A stretch of 64,000 nucleotides of DNA from Talpa occidentalis (Eukaryota; Chordata; Mammalia; Eulipotyphla; Talpidae): assembly GCF_014898055.3 (NCBI RefSeq), contig NW_023601433.1:23239641-23303640 (forward strand). The letters run 5' to 3'. A program made the translations under genes and the position numbers. The notes under the pieces are model-generated. The model did not search any database. It worked only from the letters and a program-made list of their open reading frames with translations, and was not told where the DNA came from. This document shows positions 38,760 to 47,771 of this stretch, in pieces (positions within the stretch are counted from its first letter, which is position 1; each line of letters opens with the position of its first letter).

Positions 38760-38905
38760 CATTTATTATGTGTTCTTTATATATTATTTAACTGTTAAAA
38801 TAGCACTGTGATGTAGGCATGATTAGCCCCATTTTGCAGTTGAGGAAATGGGCCTTAAGGATTAAGGAATTTGTCCCAACTACCTAGCAACTACACACAG
38901 CAGCT
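38760..38905 (-). mobile_element. MIR-like SINE, minus strand
   Basis: ATTAGCCCCATTTTGCAGTT followed by GAGGAAATGGGCC is the antisense of the MIR 3' half (CCTCATCTGTAAAATGGGGA). Confidence 0.65.
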
Positions 38906-40011
38906 GGAAATACTTTCATGGTTCTCTGAAAAGTCATATTTACAAAACCTTCAAAACCTCTTAAACCCATGGTCTACAAGATTCCTGGGTACATGACTAG
39001 CCCCTGATAAAGTATACAACACCTCCTCACCAACTCTTCTGGAGACCCACCACATTGCTAGGTCCTTGGGTAGAGAGTAAATTGACACTTGCCCTTAACA
39101 AGAAATAGGCTAGAAGCTTAAGGGAGATAAAGTGAGACAAAGCTAGAAAGACTCATAAAGAAAGGCTAACACTGTTTATTCACCTGAGGAAATCTGGTCA
39201 ATGAGTGAAAGGAATGAACAATAATTGTGTAATAAAACTACCCTTCCTTTTCCTGAAAGTCAGTCTGAAAAAAGATGCTGCTTTTAGTATACAAAAATGG
39301 AGAGTTGAAAGGGATCTCCAGAAGCAAAGAACAAAGGAATTCTTGTTTCCTTGTTAAAAAACAAATTTTTAAACACAAGTCTTCATTTTAACATTTTTAG
39401 ATATTGTGATGTTACTTAATAGCAAAAGACGGTTGATTTTCAGGACTTAAGATTCTCCAGAAGGAAAAATCTGGTCTGCAAAACATTTCTAGCGAAAAAG
39501 CTTCAACAAATTATCTGCAATAGTTTGGAATCGTGAACAACCTTGTTCTTTCTCAAATTGTTCCACTCAAAAGTCTCTTTTATTTACTCCTTGGCAAACG
39601 GTTTGGATTACCCTAAACCATTCTGCCTCCCTGAATTCCCCTCCAGTCACATTTGCCACGTCGACACTCAAGATTAATCTGGGTCTGTGCACCTGATCAG
39701 GGGGGCCAGAGACGCCATCTGTAATGTGCCTGGGCAGTGTTTCCCCTATGGACTGCCAACCTGAGTCAGGCCCGAGTGGCTGGGTGATTCAAGATGAAAT
39801 GAACATTGGCTCCATCTAAGCTTTTGGTTCTGATGTGTAGGAAAACGACTTTGTCACGTGTGCCAGGGAAATGCAAGTTTAGAAAAAATAGGCAGGGTAT
39901 TGTTATATAAAAGTAAAATTGCTTTTATGACCTCAGGACTGGGATATTAAAGTGCTATCTAAAGAGGGGGAAATGTAACTGGAAGTATATTACAACTTCC
40001 CCTTTTCTATG
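38906..40011. other. Intergenic sequence, nothing recognised
   Basis: About 1.1 kb upstream of ERV-A with no gene or repeat that I can name. Confidence 0.4.
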
Positions 40012-40103
40012 TTTAATATATTTTATTTTATATAATTCTTACATCATTGTTCATTTTTGCACAATGTATGCATTTTCATTTTGGTTACATACCCAATACA
40101 GAC
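40012..40103 (-). mobile_element. L1 3' end, terminal part, split by ERV-A
   Basis: ATTTTATTTTATATAATTCT and then CACAATGTATGCATTTTCAT is the minus-strand L1 3' terminus. Its upstream neighbour in L1 is found beyond the provirus (47,082-47,206) in opposite orientation. This is the structure made by twin priming (5' inversion) during L1 insertion. Confidence 0.8.
40098..40103 (+). repeat. Target-site duplication of ERV-A, left copy (ACAGAC)
   Basis: ACAGAC directly precedes the 5' LTR and recurs directly after the 3' LTR. A 6-bp duplication is typical of betaretroviral integration. Confidence 0.92.
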
Positions 40104-40374
40104 TGTCAGTACCAGGCTCACACCAGCAGGGGGACCTGGGGTGGTGGTCGCTTCTGCCCAAGGATGAGTCGCTTCCGCCCAAAGCGGAGGCTGATGCAAC
40201 AGTAACCGGATGTTGCAAATCCACATAAAGCGCATGTGCAGGCTTTCCGAGATATAGCCCCTCCCCTAGAATAAAGAGAGTTCCTGCTTCCAGCCAAGAG
40301 AGTGCACGCGTCTTTTCATCCCCAGCCCCTCCGCCGTGTTCCTGAACCCCGTCGGCCTGCAGGCAGGACCGGCA
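40104..40374 (+). repeat. ERV-A 5' LTR
   Basis: It begins TGTCAGTACC and ends GACCGGCA (TG...CA), 271 bp. GATATAGCCC is a weak TATA-like site, and AATAAA lies at 40,270-40,275. The LTR is short for a betaretrovirus. Confidence 0.95.
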
Positions 40375-40376
40375 AG

Positions 40377-40394
40377 TGGCGCCCGAACGTGGGA
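40377..40394 (+). promoter_or_regulatory. Primer binding site, Lys tRNA type
   Basis: TGGCGCCCGAACGTGGGA lies two bases after the 5' LTR. It is close to the complement of tRNA-Lys 3' ends, used by betaretroviruses and lentiviruses to prime minus-strand synthesis. Confidence 0.85.
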
Positions 40395-40459
40395 CACGAG
40401 TACGAGGGATCCTCTGAGGGACCGATCAATCAGTAAGGTAAGGATTAGTGATCGGCATC

Positions 40460-42094
40460 ATGGGCAATACCATGTCCAAGGGCCAACTTGTTAGAGCCCT
40501 GCAACTTCTGCTTAAACATTATGGAACTCCCATTAAGGTTCAGACCCTTCATGATCTAGTCTCAGTCCTCGCAAATACCAGCAAGTGGTTCTTTCAGCAG
40601 GACACCGTCTCAGTAAGAAACTGGGAAAAGGTCAAAGCAGACTTCCTTCTTTACAGGGACTTTTATGGACCCCAAACTATTCCCCCCCCATATTTTTTCT
40701 GTGTGGCAGCTAGTCCATGATGCCCTTAGTGATGGGGGAGCAGCTGCTTATGAACTAGTGGCTGAGGTATTGCACTCTGCAGCTCAGTCCGAAAGCAAAA
40801 AGCCTGCCACATACTCGGCCGCAGCAAGCTCAGCCACAGAAACCCCCCTTCTCAATCCTCAAATCCGGGGGGAGATTCCTCTTCAGACGAGGGGAATGTG
40901 GAGGACAATACAGACTATCCACCTCCCTATGATAGACCACCCCCATCAACCAAAAATCGGCGGCATCCCCCACCACCAACCCACCACTCTCCCCTCTGCC
41001 CCTCCACTCTACTCCCATGGCTCTGACCCAGACCTTCCTGGGAATCCCTTCTGGCCTGCCCGGTCTCAGTTGTTCAAAATGATCAGGGACAGCAGGTCAG
41101 GCAACATCCGGCACTGCCTTTCCAAGACCTCAAGCTCTTAAAAGAATCTATCAGAGACTATGGACTTCAGAGCCCTTTTGTTCACCAAATGTTAGACACC
41201 TTTGAAACCTTTATTATGACACCCAATGACTGGAAGGACACTTTCCGCGCGGTTTTGAGCCCAGGGGATTATCTTTTGTGGAAGGGTCAGTTTACAGAAC
41301 TCTGTGACCAGTATGCTCAAACCAATATTCAAAGAGGTTTTCCCCAACAAACTAAAGAAATGTTAACCGGGGAGGGTCCCAATTATAGTACTAATCAGCA
41401 ACAATGTTTATATAATCCTGCTGTTTTTGCGCAAGTAGCCTTGGCAGCAAAATCAGCTTGGAAGGCACTGGGATCCAGGGGACAGCCTCACCAATCCCTT
41501 ACAAAAATCCTCCAGGGCCCCTCAGAGCCATTTGCTGACTTTGTAGCTCGCCTTCTAACAGCAGCCTCTAGAATTATGGGTGAGGGCGAGCCTACCTCTA
41601 TACTAGTCAAACAATTGGCGTTTGAAAATGCTAACAAATGGTGCCAGGAGGCCATTCGCCCATGGAAGGATAAACAGGGTATTTCTGGGTACATACGCTT
41701 GTGTAAGGATATTGACGGGGCTACCGTTACAGGCACCATCATGGCGGCGGCTCTGCAGCTGTCAGCCCAGCACCCCACACGAGGCGGTACCTGTTTTGGG
41801 TGTGGTCAAACGGGCCATTTCCGCAATGAATGCCCCTCCCGTCCTAATAGTTTCACTTCCCGGCCACAGGGAGGTGCCCTTACACGTCCGCGACCTCCCG
41901 GTCCCTGTCCTAGTTGCAAAAAGGGCCTCCATTGGGCTAATGAATGCCGTTCAAAATTTGATGTAACTGGCTCACCCATAACTCCTTTTCGTCAGTCAAA
42001 ATTGAGGGGGACTCCAAGGCCCCAGGCCCCCCTCTCTCAGGGGCCATACCATCAAGTTCCACCTCCAGCTTCTTATCACCTTCCTCAGAATTAA
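40460..42094 (+). pseudogene. gag: ERV-A gag (matrix, linker, capsid, nucleocapsid), frameshifted twice
   Basis: The start ATG at 40,460 gives MGNTMSKGQ, with Gly2 for myristoylation, and a betaretroviral matrix. A shift at the C8 run (40,682-40,689) moves the reading into another frame through a Pro-rich linker. That linker carries PSAPPLY (near 40,990-41,010), overlapping PSAP and PPxY late-domain motifs. A second shift around 41,060-41,110 restores the first frame for capsid. A 301-codon stretch starting at 41,189 holds the major homology region (QGPSEPFADFVARLL, about 41,512-41,556). Two CCHC knuckles follow (CFGCGQTGHFRNEC and CPSCKKGLHWANEC, about 41,790-41,945). Gag would assemble the virion, but this copy cannot yield a full polyprotein. 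Confidence 0.93.
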
Positions 42095-42119
42095 TGGCGA
42101 GCCAAACCCACCTTCCTCA

Positions 42120-43007
42120 CAGCCTCTTTCCCTCTTCAGCCAGCTCCAACGAGCTGGGCCCTCCAGCCCAGGATTCGACCTCCCAGTAAAATCCCCTTCC
42201 CTTTTAACACCTGCTATGGGAGTCCAACCTATTTCCACGGGAATTCATGGCTCCATGCCTCCTGACCATTTTGCCCTTGTTTTAGGACGCAAGCACTCTG
42301 CTATAAGGGGATTGTCCATCATTCCAGGCATCATTGAACCTTCCTTCTCAGGAGAAATTCAAATTTTAGCCATGGCCACACAGGGAGTGGTCTCTATCTC
42401 CCCTGGACAATCCGTGGCTCAATTAATCCCTTTTCCTTTTCATTCTCACATCAAGACCTGTCAGTCTCAACCTTTGAAAAGCCTAGCTAAAAACTCTCCT
42501 CCGGTTTGTGTCAACCTTTCTCTCCAATTAGACAGTCGACCAATGATCTCCCTTCTCATAGAGGGCAAACACTTCATGGGTCTTTTGGATACTGGGGCTG
42601 ATGTTTCCGTCATTGCTCAAAATCATTGGCCATCTGCATGGAAACTCACTCAAACTAATACTTCCATTCAGGGTGTGGGATCAGCCTCCCATCCATCCCG
42701 CAGTTCTCGTCATTTACACTGGACTTCAGAGGAAGGTCACAATGGGTATTTTAAGCCCTATGTCCTCCCTCATATTCCCATGAATCTGTGGGGAAGGGAT
42801 GTTATGTCCGCTATGGATATAATCATTACCACAAACTCCCCAGCGACTCGTTCCATGGTCAAAAGTGGTTATTCACCTGGCAAAGGGCTGGGAAAAAACC
42901 TTCAGGGTGATCCTTTGCCCATTTCCATACCATCCTCCCAAATCCGCCAGGGAAAAGACAAGTCAGGGCTGGGATTTACCCCCCCCCTTTTTAGGAGGGG
43001 CCACTGA
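42120..43007 (+). CDS. pro: ERV-A pro: dUTPase-aspartic protease-G-patch
   Basis: The frame is open from before 42,120; the first in-frame ATG is at 42,216. Betaretroviral pro is reached by ribosomal frameshifting from gag, so no start codon is expected. In order: trimeric dUTPase (GFDLPVKSPSLLTPA near 42,171; PPDHFALVLGRKHSAI near 42,258; IIPGIIEPSFSGEIQIL near 42,319), protease with active site LLDTGADVSVI (about 42,583-42,615), and a C-terminal G-patch (GYSPGKGLGKNLQG, about 42,868). dUTPase hydrolyses dUTP; protease matures Gag-Pol; the G-patch is a nucleic-acid binding segment. No stop interrupts this stretch. The position relative to the gag frame suggests that an indel has altered the usual -1 shift. 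Confidence 0.9.
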   Translation, partial: QPLSLFSQLQRAGPSSPGFDLPVKSPSLLTPAMGVQPISTGIHGSMPPDHFALVLGRKHSAIRGLSIIPGIIEPSFSGEIQILAMATQGVVSISPGQSVAQLIPFPFHSHIKTCQSQPLKSLAKNSPPVCVNLSLQLDSRPMISLLIEGKHFMGLLDTGADVSVIAQNHWPSAWKLTQTNTSIQGVGSASHPSRSSRHLHWTSEEGHNGYFKPYVLPHIPMNLWGRDVMSAMDIIITTNSPATRSMVKSGYSPGKGLGKNLQGDPLPISIPSSQIRQGKDKSGLGFTPPLFRRGH

Positions 43008-45645
43008 ACTTCCGCCTTCTACTCCGGCTCCTCTTAAAATCACCTGGAAAAAACATGACCCTGTGTGGATCCCTCAGTGGCCCCTATCTAAAGAAAAACT
43101 ACAGGCGGCTCATTCTCTTGTTAAGAATCAACTAACGGCCGACAACTTGTTCCCTCTACCTCCCCATGGAACTTCCCTATTTTTGTCATCAAAAAATCCT
43201 CTGGCAGCTGGCGACTGTTACATGATCTCCGGGAAGTTAACAAAATCATGGTCCCTTTTGGCCCGGTTCAGCGAGGCCTTCCCGACCCCTCAGGAATCCC
43301 CAAGAACTTCCCCATGGCCGTCATTGACATTAAGGATTGTTTTTACTCCATTCCTCTTCATCCCGAGGATTCCCCTCGATTTGCTTTCACCCTTCCATCT
43401 GTCAATAATATCAGTCCAGCTGACCGTTACCAGTGGGTGTGTCTTCCTCAAGGAATGACTAACAGCCCAGTCATGTGCCAGATCTTTGTTTCTACGGTCT
43501 TGACACCACTGCGACAAACATTTCCACAACTTTATCTTGTCCACTATATGGACAACATTCTGTTGGCCGCCCCCACAGAGGCATTACTTCAAGAGGCCCT
43601 TCATAATATCTTCCATCTCCTCCGACAGGCTAATCTCATAAGCCCCAGAAAAAATTCAATTACAGCCTCCTTTCAAATTCTTGGGTTTCTCTCTCACTCC
43701 AGAGACCTTCCGGCCCCTTAAAGGACAATTGATCACTCAGGACATTCATACACTCCATCAGCTCCAACAGTTCTGTGGAGACTTGGCCTGGCTTCGACCA
43801 ACTTTGGGAATTCCCACGGGCACGCTCAAACCGTTGTTTGATTGTTTACAGGGTGACCCCTCTCCCACGGCGCCTCGCCAACTTACCCCTGAGGCCCGAT
43901 CAGCCATTCAACAGGTTAACTCTTGTTTACAGTCCACCATTCTTTGCCGTATTGACCCCTCCAAACCCTTTACCTTTCTCGTCTTTGCAAGCGCCCTCAC
44001 TCCCACTGGACTGTTTTGACAGGAGTGTCCACTCCAATGGTCCCATTTATCAGTCTCTCCTAAACGGGTTGTATCCCCCTACCACACTTTGATAATTCAA
44101 CTGATCCGGGCCTCTCTTTTTGAATCATTGACCATTTATGGTCGTTTGCCTTCAATCATTTCTGTGCCATACACAAAGCCACAAATACAAGACCTTTGTT
44201 CTTCTGATACAGATTGGATTCTCTGCGCTACTCAATTCCCAGGGGAATTCATCTCACACTACCCACGATCCCCCTTGGTCACCTTTTTGCAACATCATCC
44301 TTTTTGCTTCCCTAAGGTCACCCGCACCAGTCCTATCCCAAAGGCACTCACCGTCTTCACCGACGGGTCTTCCAATGGCACAGCCGCAGTGGTTTCTTCT
44401 AGGGGCCAACACTCTTTTGCGGTCCCAAGTACCTCTGCCCAAATCGTTGAGGCTACGGCCATTATGGTGGCTTTCCAAATTTTCCACGACATCGTCCCAC
44501 TACTGGAGACGGCCCCCTATGTCTCGGCCTCCAGCTCGGCAGTGACCATTTTAAAAAATCTACAAACTGTTATTCAGTCCCGTTCCCACCCATTCTTTAT
44601 TGCACATATTCGAGGCCACTTACCTCTCCCTGGACCATTATCTCTTGGTAACACAATGGCAGACCTCCTTACTAGAACTCCCCCCGAGCCCACACTCTGC
44701 CTTCCAGCTATTCATGGAGCTCAACAAGAACATGCCAATCTTCATACCAATGCCTCCTCCCTGGCTATTAAATTTGGACTCTCCCGGCTTCAGGCTCAAG
44801 AAATTGTCCTGTCCTGCCCGGAATGTGCACCTTTCCGTCCTACACCACCATCTTACCAGGGTGCTAACCCAAGAGGTCTTATTCCTAATCACATTTGGCA
44901 AATGGATGTCACTCACATTCCTCATTTTGGACGCCAATCCTTTGTCCATGTCTCCATTGATACTCACTCACACCTCCTCTTTGCATCCCCTCATAAGGGG
45001 GAGGCGACAAAGGATGTTTTCTCACATTTGTGGAAGGCCTTTGCGTACATGGGACGGCCTCGTGTTATCAAAACCGACAATGGTCCGGCTTATGCTAGCC
45101 GATCCTTTGCCTCCTTTTGCTCTGACCATCATATCACTCACATTACAGGTATTCCTTATAATCCTCAAGGACAAGCTCTCGTAGAATGTGCCCATCAACA
45201 CTTAAAAAATCAAATACAAAAACAATCTAATTCCACCCCACCAGACCCTCGCATTCGCCTGTCCAAGGCTCTGTTTACTATTAATTTTGCCTCCTTGGAC
45301 ACCCAAACTAAATTAACAAGAGCGGATTCTTCCTGGCAAACACAGACCAGTCATTCTATCCGCTCAGTTGTTTGGAAAGAGCCCCACTCCCTTAAATGGC
45401 AACCACCGGCTCCGGTCCTCGCCGAGGCGCCCGGATCCCTTTGTATCTTTCCTCCAGTTCAACCTCAGCCTCTTTGGATCCCTCCTCGTCTGACTCGCTT
45501 ACTTCATAGTCCGCCCTCCGATCCGCCCAATGAAGAGGCGCTTTCCAAACCTTCTGAAAATGATCCTCCACCTGCTACTACTCTTCCACCTCCAACTGCA
45601 AGCACCCCCCCTCCTTTGCAACATGATTCATTGGACAATAGTTAA
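42990..45645 (+). pseudogene. pol: ERV-A pol (RT, RNase H, integrase), broken in the RT half
   Basis: RT begins as WIPQWPLSKEKLQAAHSL near 43,067. The frame changes near 43,205, continues with PFGPVQRGLPDPSGIPKNFP and QWVCLPQGMTNSPV, and changes again near 43,690. The catalytic YMDD is YMDN here (near 43,548), which loses a metal-binding Asp. The connection domain contains one in-frame TGA (44,017-44,019) where family members usually have Trp. From there one frame runs through RNase H and integrase to 45,645. As read, RT cannot work. Confidence 0.93.
44089..45645 (+). CDS. ERV-A RNase H-integrase reading frame (518 codons)
   Basis: This is the uninterrupted 3' part of pol. RNase H has TVFTDGSSNG (first Asp), an EATAI-type Glu and GNTMADLL (last Asp). 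The segment SASSSAVTILKNL has Ala where the third catalytic Asp is expected. Integrase has an HX3H (HANLH) and CX2C (CPEC) zinc-binding domain. The core carries all three D,D,E residues (WQMDVTH, IKTDNG, ALVECAH). The C-terminal domain has VVWKEPHSLKW and PLWIPPRLTR. Integrase joins viral DNA to the host genome. The ATG at 44,089 is incidental: in a virus this segment is released from Gag-Pro-Pol. The 3' end overlaps env. Confidence 0.9.
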   Translation: MIIQLIRASLFESLTIYGRLPSIISVPYTKPQIQDLCSSDTDWILCATQFPGEFISHYPRSPLVTFLQHHPFCFPKVTRTSPIPKALTVFTDGSSNGTAAVVSSRGQHSFAVPSTSAQIVEATAIMVAFQIFHDIVPLLETAPYVSASSSAVTILKNLQTVIQSRSHPFFIAHIRGHLPLPGPLSLGNTMADLLTRTPPEPTLCLPAIHGAQQEHANLHTNASSLAIKFGLSRLQAQEIVLSCPECAPFRPTPPSYQGANPRGLIPNHIWQMDVTHIPHFGRQSFVHVSIDTHSHLLFASPHKGEATKDVFSHLWKAFAYMGRPRVIKTDNGPAYASRSFASFCSDHHITHITGIPYNPQGQALVECAHQHLKNQIQKQSNSTPPDPRIRLSKALFTINFASLDTQTKLTRADSSWQTQTSHSIRSVVWKEPHSLKWQPPAPVLAEAPGSLCIFPPVQPQPLWIPPRLTRLLHSPPSDPPNEEALSKPSENDPPPATTLPPPTASTPPPLQHDSLDNS

Positions 45646-46456
45646 TAATCCCCCTTTCCTTCTGCAAGTTTCCAGAAAGGGGGGTATTCTCCTGTCATTC
45701 TTGTCTACCAATTCCACCACTGGACTCCCTTCTATAGTGTCTTTCAATCTATCGTTCAACAATCAATCCTCCCTCAATTGTAGCTGTCACCTTTCCTCTT
45801 GTTGGTCCAGAACCCTCAGCAATTCCTTTGTTGTCATGCGTTTCCCTAAGGTCGTTATTATGCCTGTCAATGTGTCTGAGTCTGCTTCTCAGGTAATCAT
45901 CCAAAATCGACAAGCAGGTCCGGCATTGGTTGTTGGCACCTTGATCTCTGTCTTCTCGATGCTGGCAGCTGCGGCCGCAGTGGTCGGCAGCCTAGATCTA
46001 TCCAACTTCGTACTCAATGCAGATATCAACAGCCATCTCCAGTCGGACTACTCCAGAGTCTCCAGCACCTTTCTCAAACAAAATTCCATCAACAACCATC
46101 TCGCAGTTGGACTACTCCAAAGTCTCCAGCACCTTTCTCACACTAAATTCCATTAACAACCATCTCGCAGTCGGACTACTCCAGTTGAATCCACAAGTTT
46201 CCTTAATACAGGAAGAAATTGACTTACTGACTTTAACTGCTCATGTTCCTTGTATTCCTACCTATGCCTTCACGTGTGTTACAACTGCCATCCTTTTCAA
46301 CTATTCCTTTCAAGTTCATACCCTTAATGCCTACCTGCGTGGCCCGTGGAACCAAACTTTCTCAATTTTACTGCACAATTGGCTAATCAAATTCTAACCA
46401 TTAACAACATCCGTGCTTCAGTACAAAATCCTTTGGGGAAGCAATAGCACTCCTAG
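45530..46456 (+). pseudogene. env: ERV-A env remnant with most of SU missing
   Basis: A frame overlapping the end of pol starts at 45,530 with a hydrophobic leader (ILHLLLLFHLQL) and a short N-glycosylation-rich stretch. It soon reaches a long hydrophobic segment (GTLISVFSMLAAAAAVVGSL, near 45,938) like the fusion peptide at the start of TM. So nearly all receptor-binding SU is deleted. Downstream frames show beta-type TM text (PCIPTYAFTCVT, then LRGPWNQTFS), with a frame change near 46,150. A tandem repeat of about 66 bp lies in the helical region. No membrane anchor or tail was recognised. Not a functional fusion protein. Confidence 0.75.
46046..46185 (+). repeat. Tandem direct duplication (about 66 bp x 2) in the env TM region
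   Basis: The unit GGACTACTCCAGAGTCTCCA...CCATCTCGCAGTTGG recurs immediately as GGACTACTCCAAAGTCTCCA...CCATCTCGCAGTCGG, with a third start (GGACTACTCCAG). The copies differ at a few bases. Confidence 0.9.
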
Positions 46457-46635
46457 GTACAATCCTCTTCTGCCTGGAAATCATTTTCTACATCCTGTGG
46501 TGCCAGTGGAATAGACGTGGTGCCAGTGGAATAGACGAAAAATCTGCAAGTAGCTCTCCAAAACGTGCGCTTTTCTCCATTACAGCCCACTGAAAATCCC
46601 AGGGTGTGGATAAACATTGCCCTTGACCACCTGTA

Positions 46636-46772
46636 GGCCAATGACGGGTAAGATGGTGGTGTACCCGTAGCAACCTAAGACAGCTCCACTACCTTACCTA
46701 GGATCCTGGTAGTGGGTGGCTATGATGGGTAAGCACGTGAGTATGACTGCCACAACCTAAGACAGGCCCAGT
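46636..46772 (+). promoter_or_regulatory. CTE-like RNA export element in ERV-A
   Basis: CCAATGACGGGTAAGAT (46,638-46,654), AACCTAAGACAG (46,672-46,683), GATGGGTAAG (46,724-46,733) and AACCTAAGACAGGC (46,754-46,767) are the two pairs of internal-loop strands of the Mason-Pfizer monkey virus/SRV constitutive transport element. They are in the right order and in the same place, between env and the 3' LTR. An apical stem (CCACTACC...GGTAGTGG, about 46,686-46,717) sits between the halves. The CTE binds host NXF1 (TAP) to export unspliced RNA. Function here is inferred. Confidence 0.85.
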
Positions 46773-46795
46773 GTGTTGCCCCCCCATCAATAAAG

Positions 46796-46810
46796 TAAAA
46801 ACGGGGGAGA
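46796..46810 (+). promoter_or_regulatory. ERV-A polypurine tract
   Basis: GTAAAAACGGGGGAGA abuts the 3' LTR, with one C interruption. It primes plus-strand synthesis. Confidence 0.85.
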
Positions 46811-47081
46811 TGTCAGTACCAGGCTCACACCAGCAGGGGGACCTGGGGTGGTGGTCGCTTCTGCCCAAGGATGAGTCGCTTCCGCCCAAAGTGGAGGCTG
46901 ATGCAACAGTAACCGGATGTTGCAAATCCACATAAAGCACATGCGCAGGCTTTCCGAGATATAGCCCCTCCCCTAGAATAAAGAGAGTTCCTGCTTCCAG
47001 CCAAGAGAGTGCACACGTCTTTTCATCCCCAGCCCCTCCGCCGTGTTCCTGAACCCCGTCGGCCTGCAGGCAGGACCGGCA
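46811..47081 (+). repeat. ERV-A 3' LTR
   Basis: 271 bp, differing from the 5' LTR at four positions by my count (GCGGAGG/GTGGAGG, two in GCGCATGTGC/GCACATGCGC, and GCACGCG/GCACACG). Confidence 0.95.
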
Positions 47082-47087
47082 ACAGAC
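47082..47087 (+). repeat. Target-site duplication of ERV-A, right copy (ACAGAC)
   Basis: Matches the 6 bp before the 5' LTR. Confidence 0.92.
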
Positions 47088-47206
47088 TAATTATAATAAA
47101 GAAAAAATCAAAATCAACAAACAACTATAAACCAGAGACACACTAGGGTGGGGGTAGGAGAGGAGGGATTGGAATCAAAATAAGGGGGGTGCAATTTTAT
47201 GGTGAA
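47082..47206 (+). mobile_element. Inverted 5' part of the short L1 split by ERV-A
   Basis: TAATTATAATAAAGAAAAAATC through GGGGTGCAATTTTATGG is L1 3' UTR in plus orientation. It ends, in L1 coordinates, where the minus-strand piece at 40,012-40,103 begins. Together the pieces form a roughly 215-bp L1 insertion with a 5' inversion. Confidence 0.8.
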
Positions 47207-47274
47207 CAACTCACCCTTTTAAGGTAGATTAGAACTTGAGTTCCCCTTTGAAAGGATTTTAACGGAATACTTTG

Positions 47275-47280
47275 GCTTTC
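47275..47280 (-). repeat. ERV-B target-site duplication, left arm (GCTTTC)
   Basis: GCTTTC precedes the LTR at 47,281 and recurs at 53,092-53,097. It is the complement of GAAAGC in the right arm. Confidence 0.92.
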
Positions 47281-47620
47281 TGTTCGGGCCAGCCGGGCAG
47301 ATCAATGCAGTACCCGGGGGAGGAAGCAGGGACTTGGTATGGGACAGGGGTACACGAGGAGTGGAGACAAAGCCAGGATCATCGCCCGTCTCATTTATTC
47401 AGGAATGTGTACAAGGTTATATAGGGTTCAGAGGGGGAGGTCTCTCGTTATCTCGAACAAGGAGAGACCACCAATGCAAACAAGCCACAAGGAGCAAGCA
47501 GGGGGAAGGGTTCAGTCGTCACAATAGGAAACTTGAAACCTTCACTGGAGCTAACATTCAGTACCTGCTTCAGGCAAGAACCCGGATGTTCAGGTCTGGG
47601 ACCCAGATCTGGCCCCGACA
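47281..47620 (-). repeat. ERV-B 3' LTR, left arm
   Basis: 340 bp, TGTCGGGG...CCGAACA on the minus strand, with TATATAA and AATAAA elements as in the right-arm copy. Confidence 0.93.
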
Positions 47621-47678
47621 GATCCTCCTTTTCTATTATTTCTAATGAGAGAGCGAAAAAACAGAACCCCTCGGGGAC

Positions 47679-47771
47679 TGCGCCTGTCTTAGGTCGTCAG
47701 GAGTCACAGACGTGTGGCGATTTACCACCTCGAGCCATTTTGAGTGTGCCCCCGATCTTACCCGTCATTGG
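47679..47771 (-). promoter_or_regulatory. CTE-like element, ERV-B left arm
   Basis: Minus-strand counterpart of the right-arm element at 63,381-63,474: CCAATGACGGGTAAGATCGG and CCTAAGACAGGCGCAG are both retained. Confidence 0.82.

Larger units (their letters stand above)
40104..47081 (+). mobile_element. ERV-A: near-complete betaretrovirus-like (class II) provirus
   Basis: Two 271-bp LTRs flank a Lys-type primer binding site, gag, pro with dUTPase, pol, a short env, a CTE-like element and a polypurine tract, in canonical order. Class II features are the pro-encoded dUTPase, protease G-patch, two CCHC zinc knuckles in nucleocapsid, and the 6-bp target duplication. I count four differences between the LTRs (98.5% identity), so it is young. 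Frameshifts in gag and pol, an in-frame stop in pol, altered catalytic residues and a shrunken env argue that it is not competent. It is inserted in a short L1 fragment. Confidence 0.95.

Noticed and set aside
44089..45645. RNase H-integrase frame as a domesticated host gene
   Set aside because: It sits in its normal place inside a young provirus, the ATG is incidental, and there is no evidence of a separate promoter or long-term conservation.
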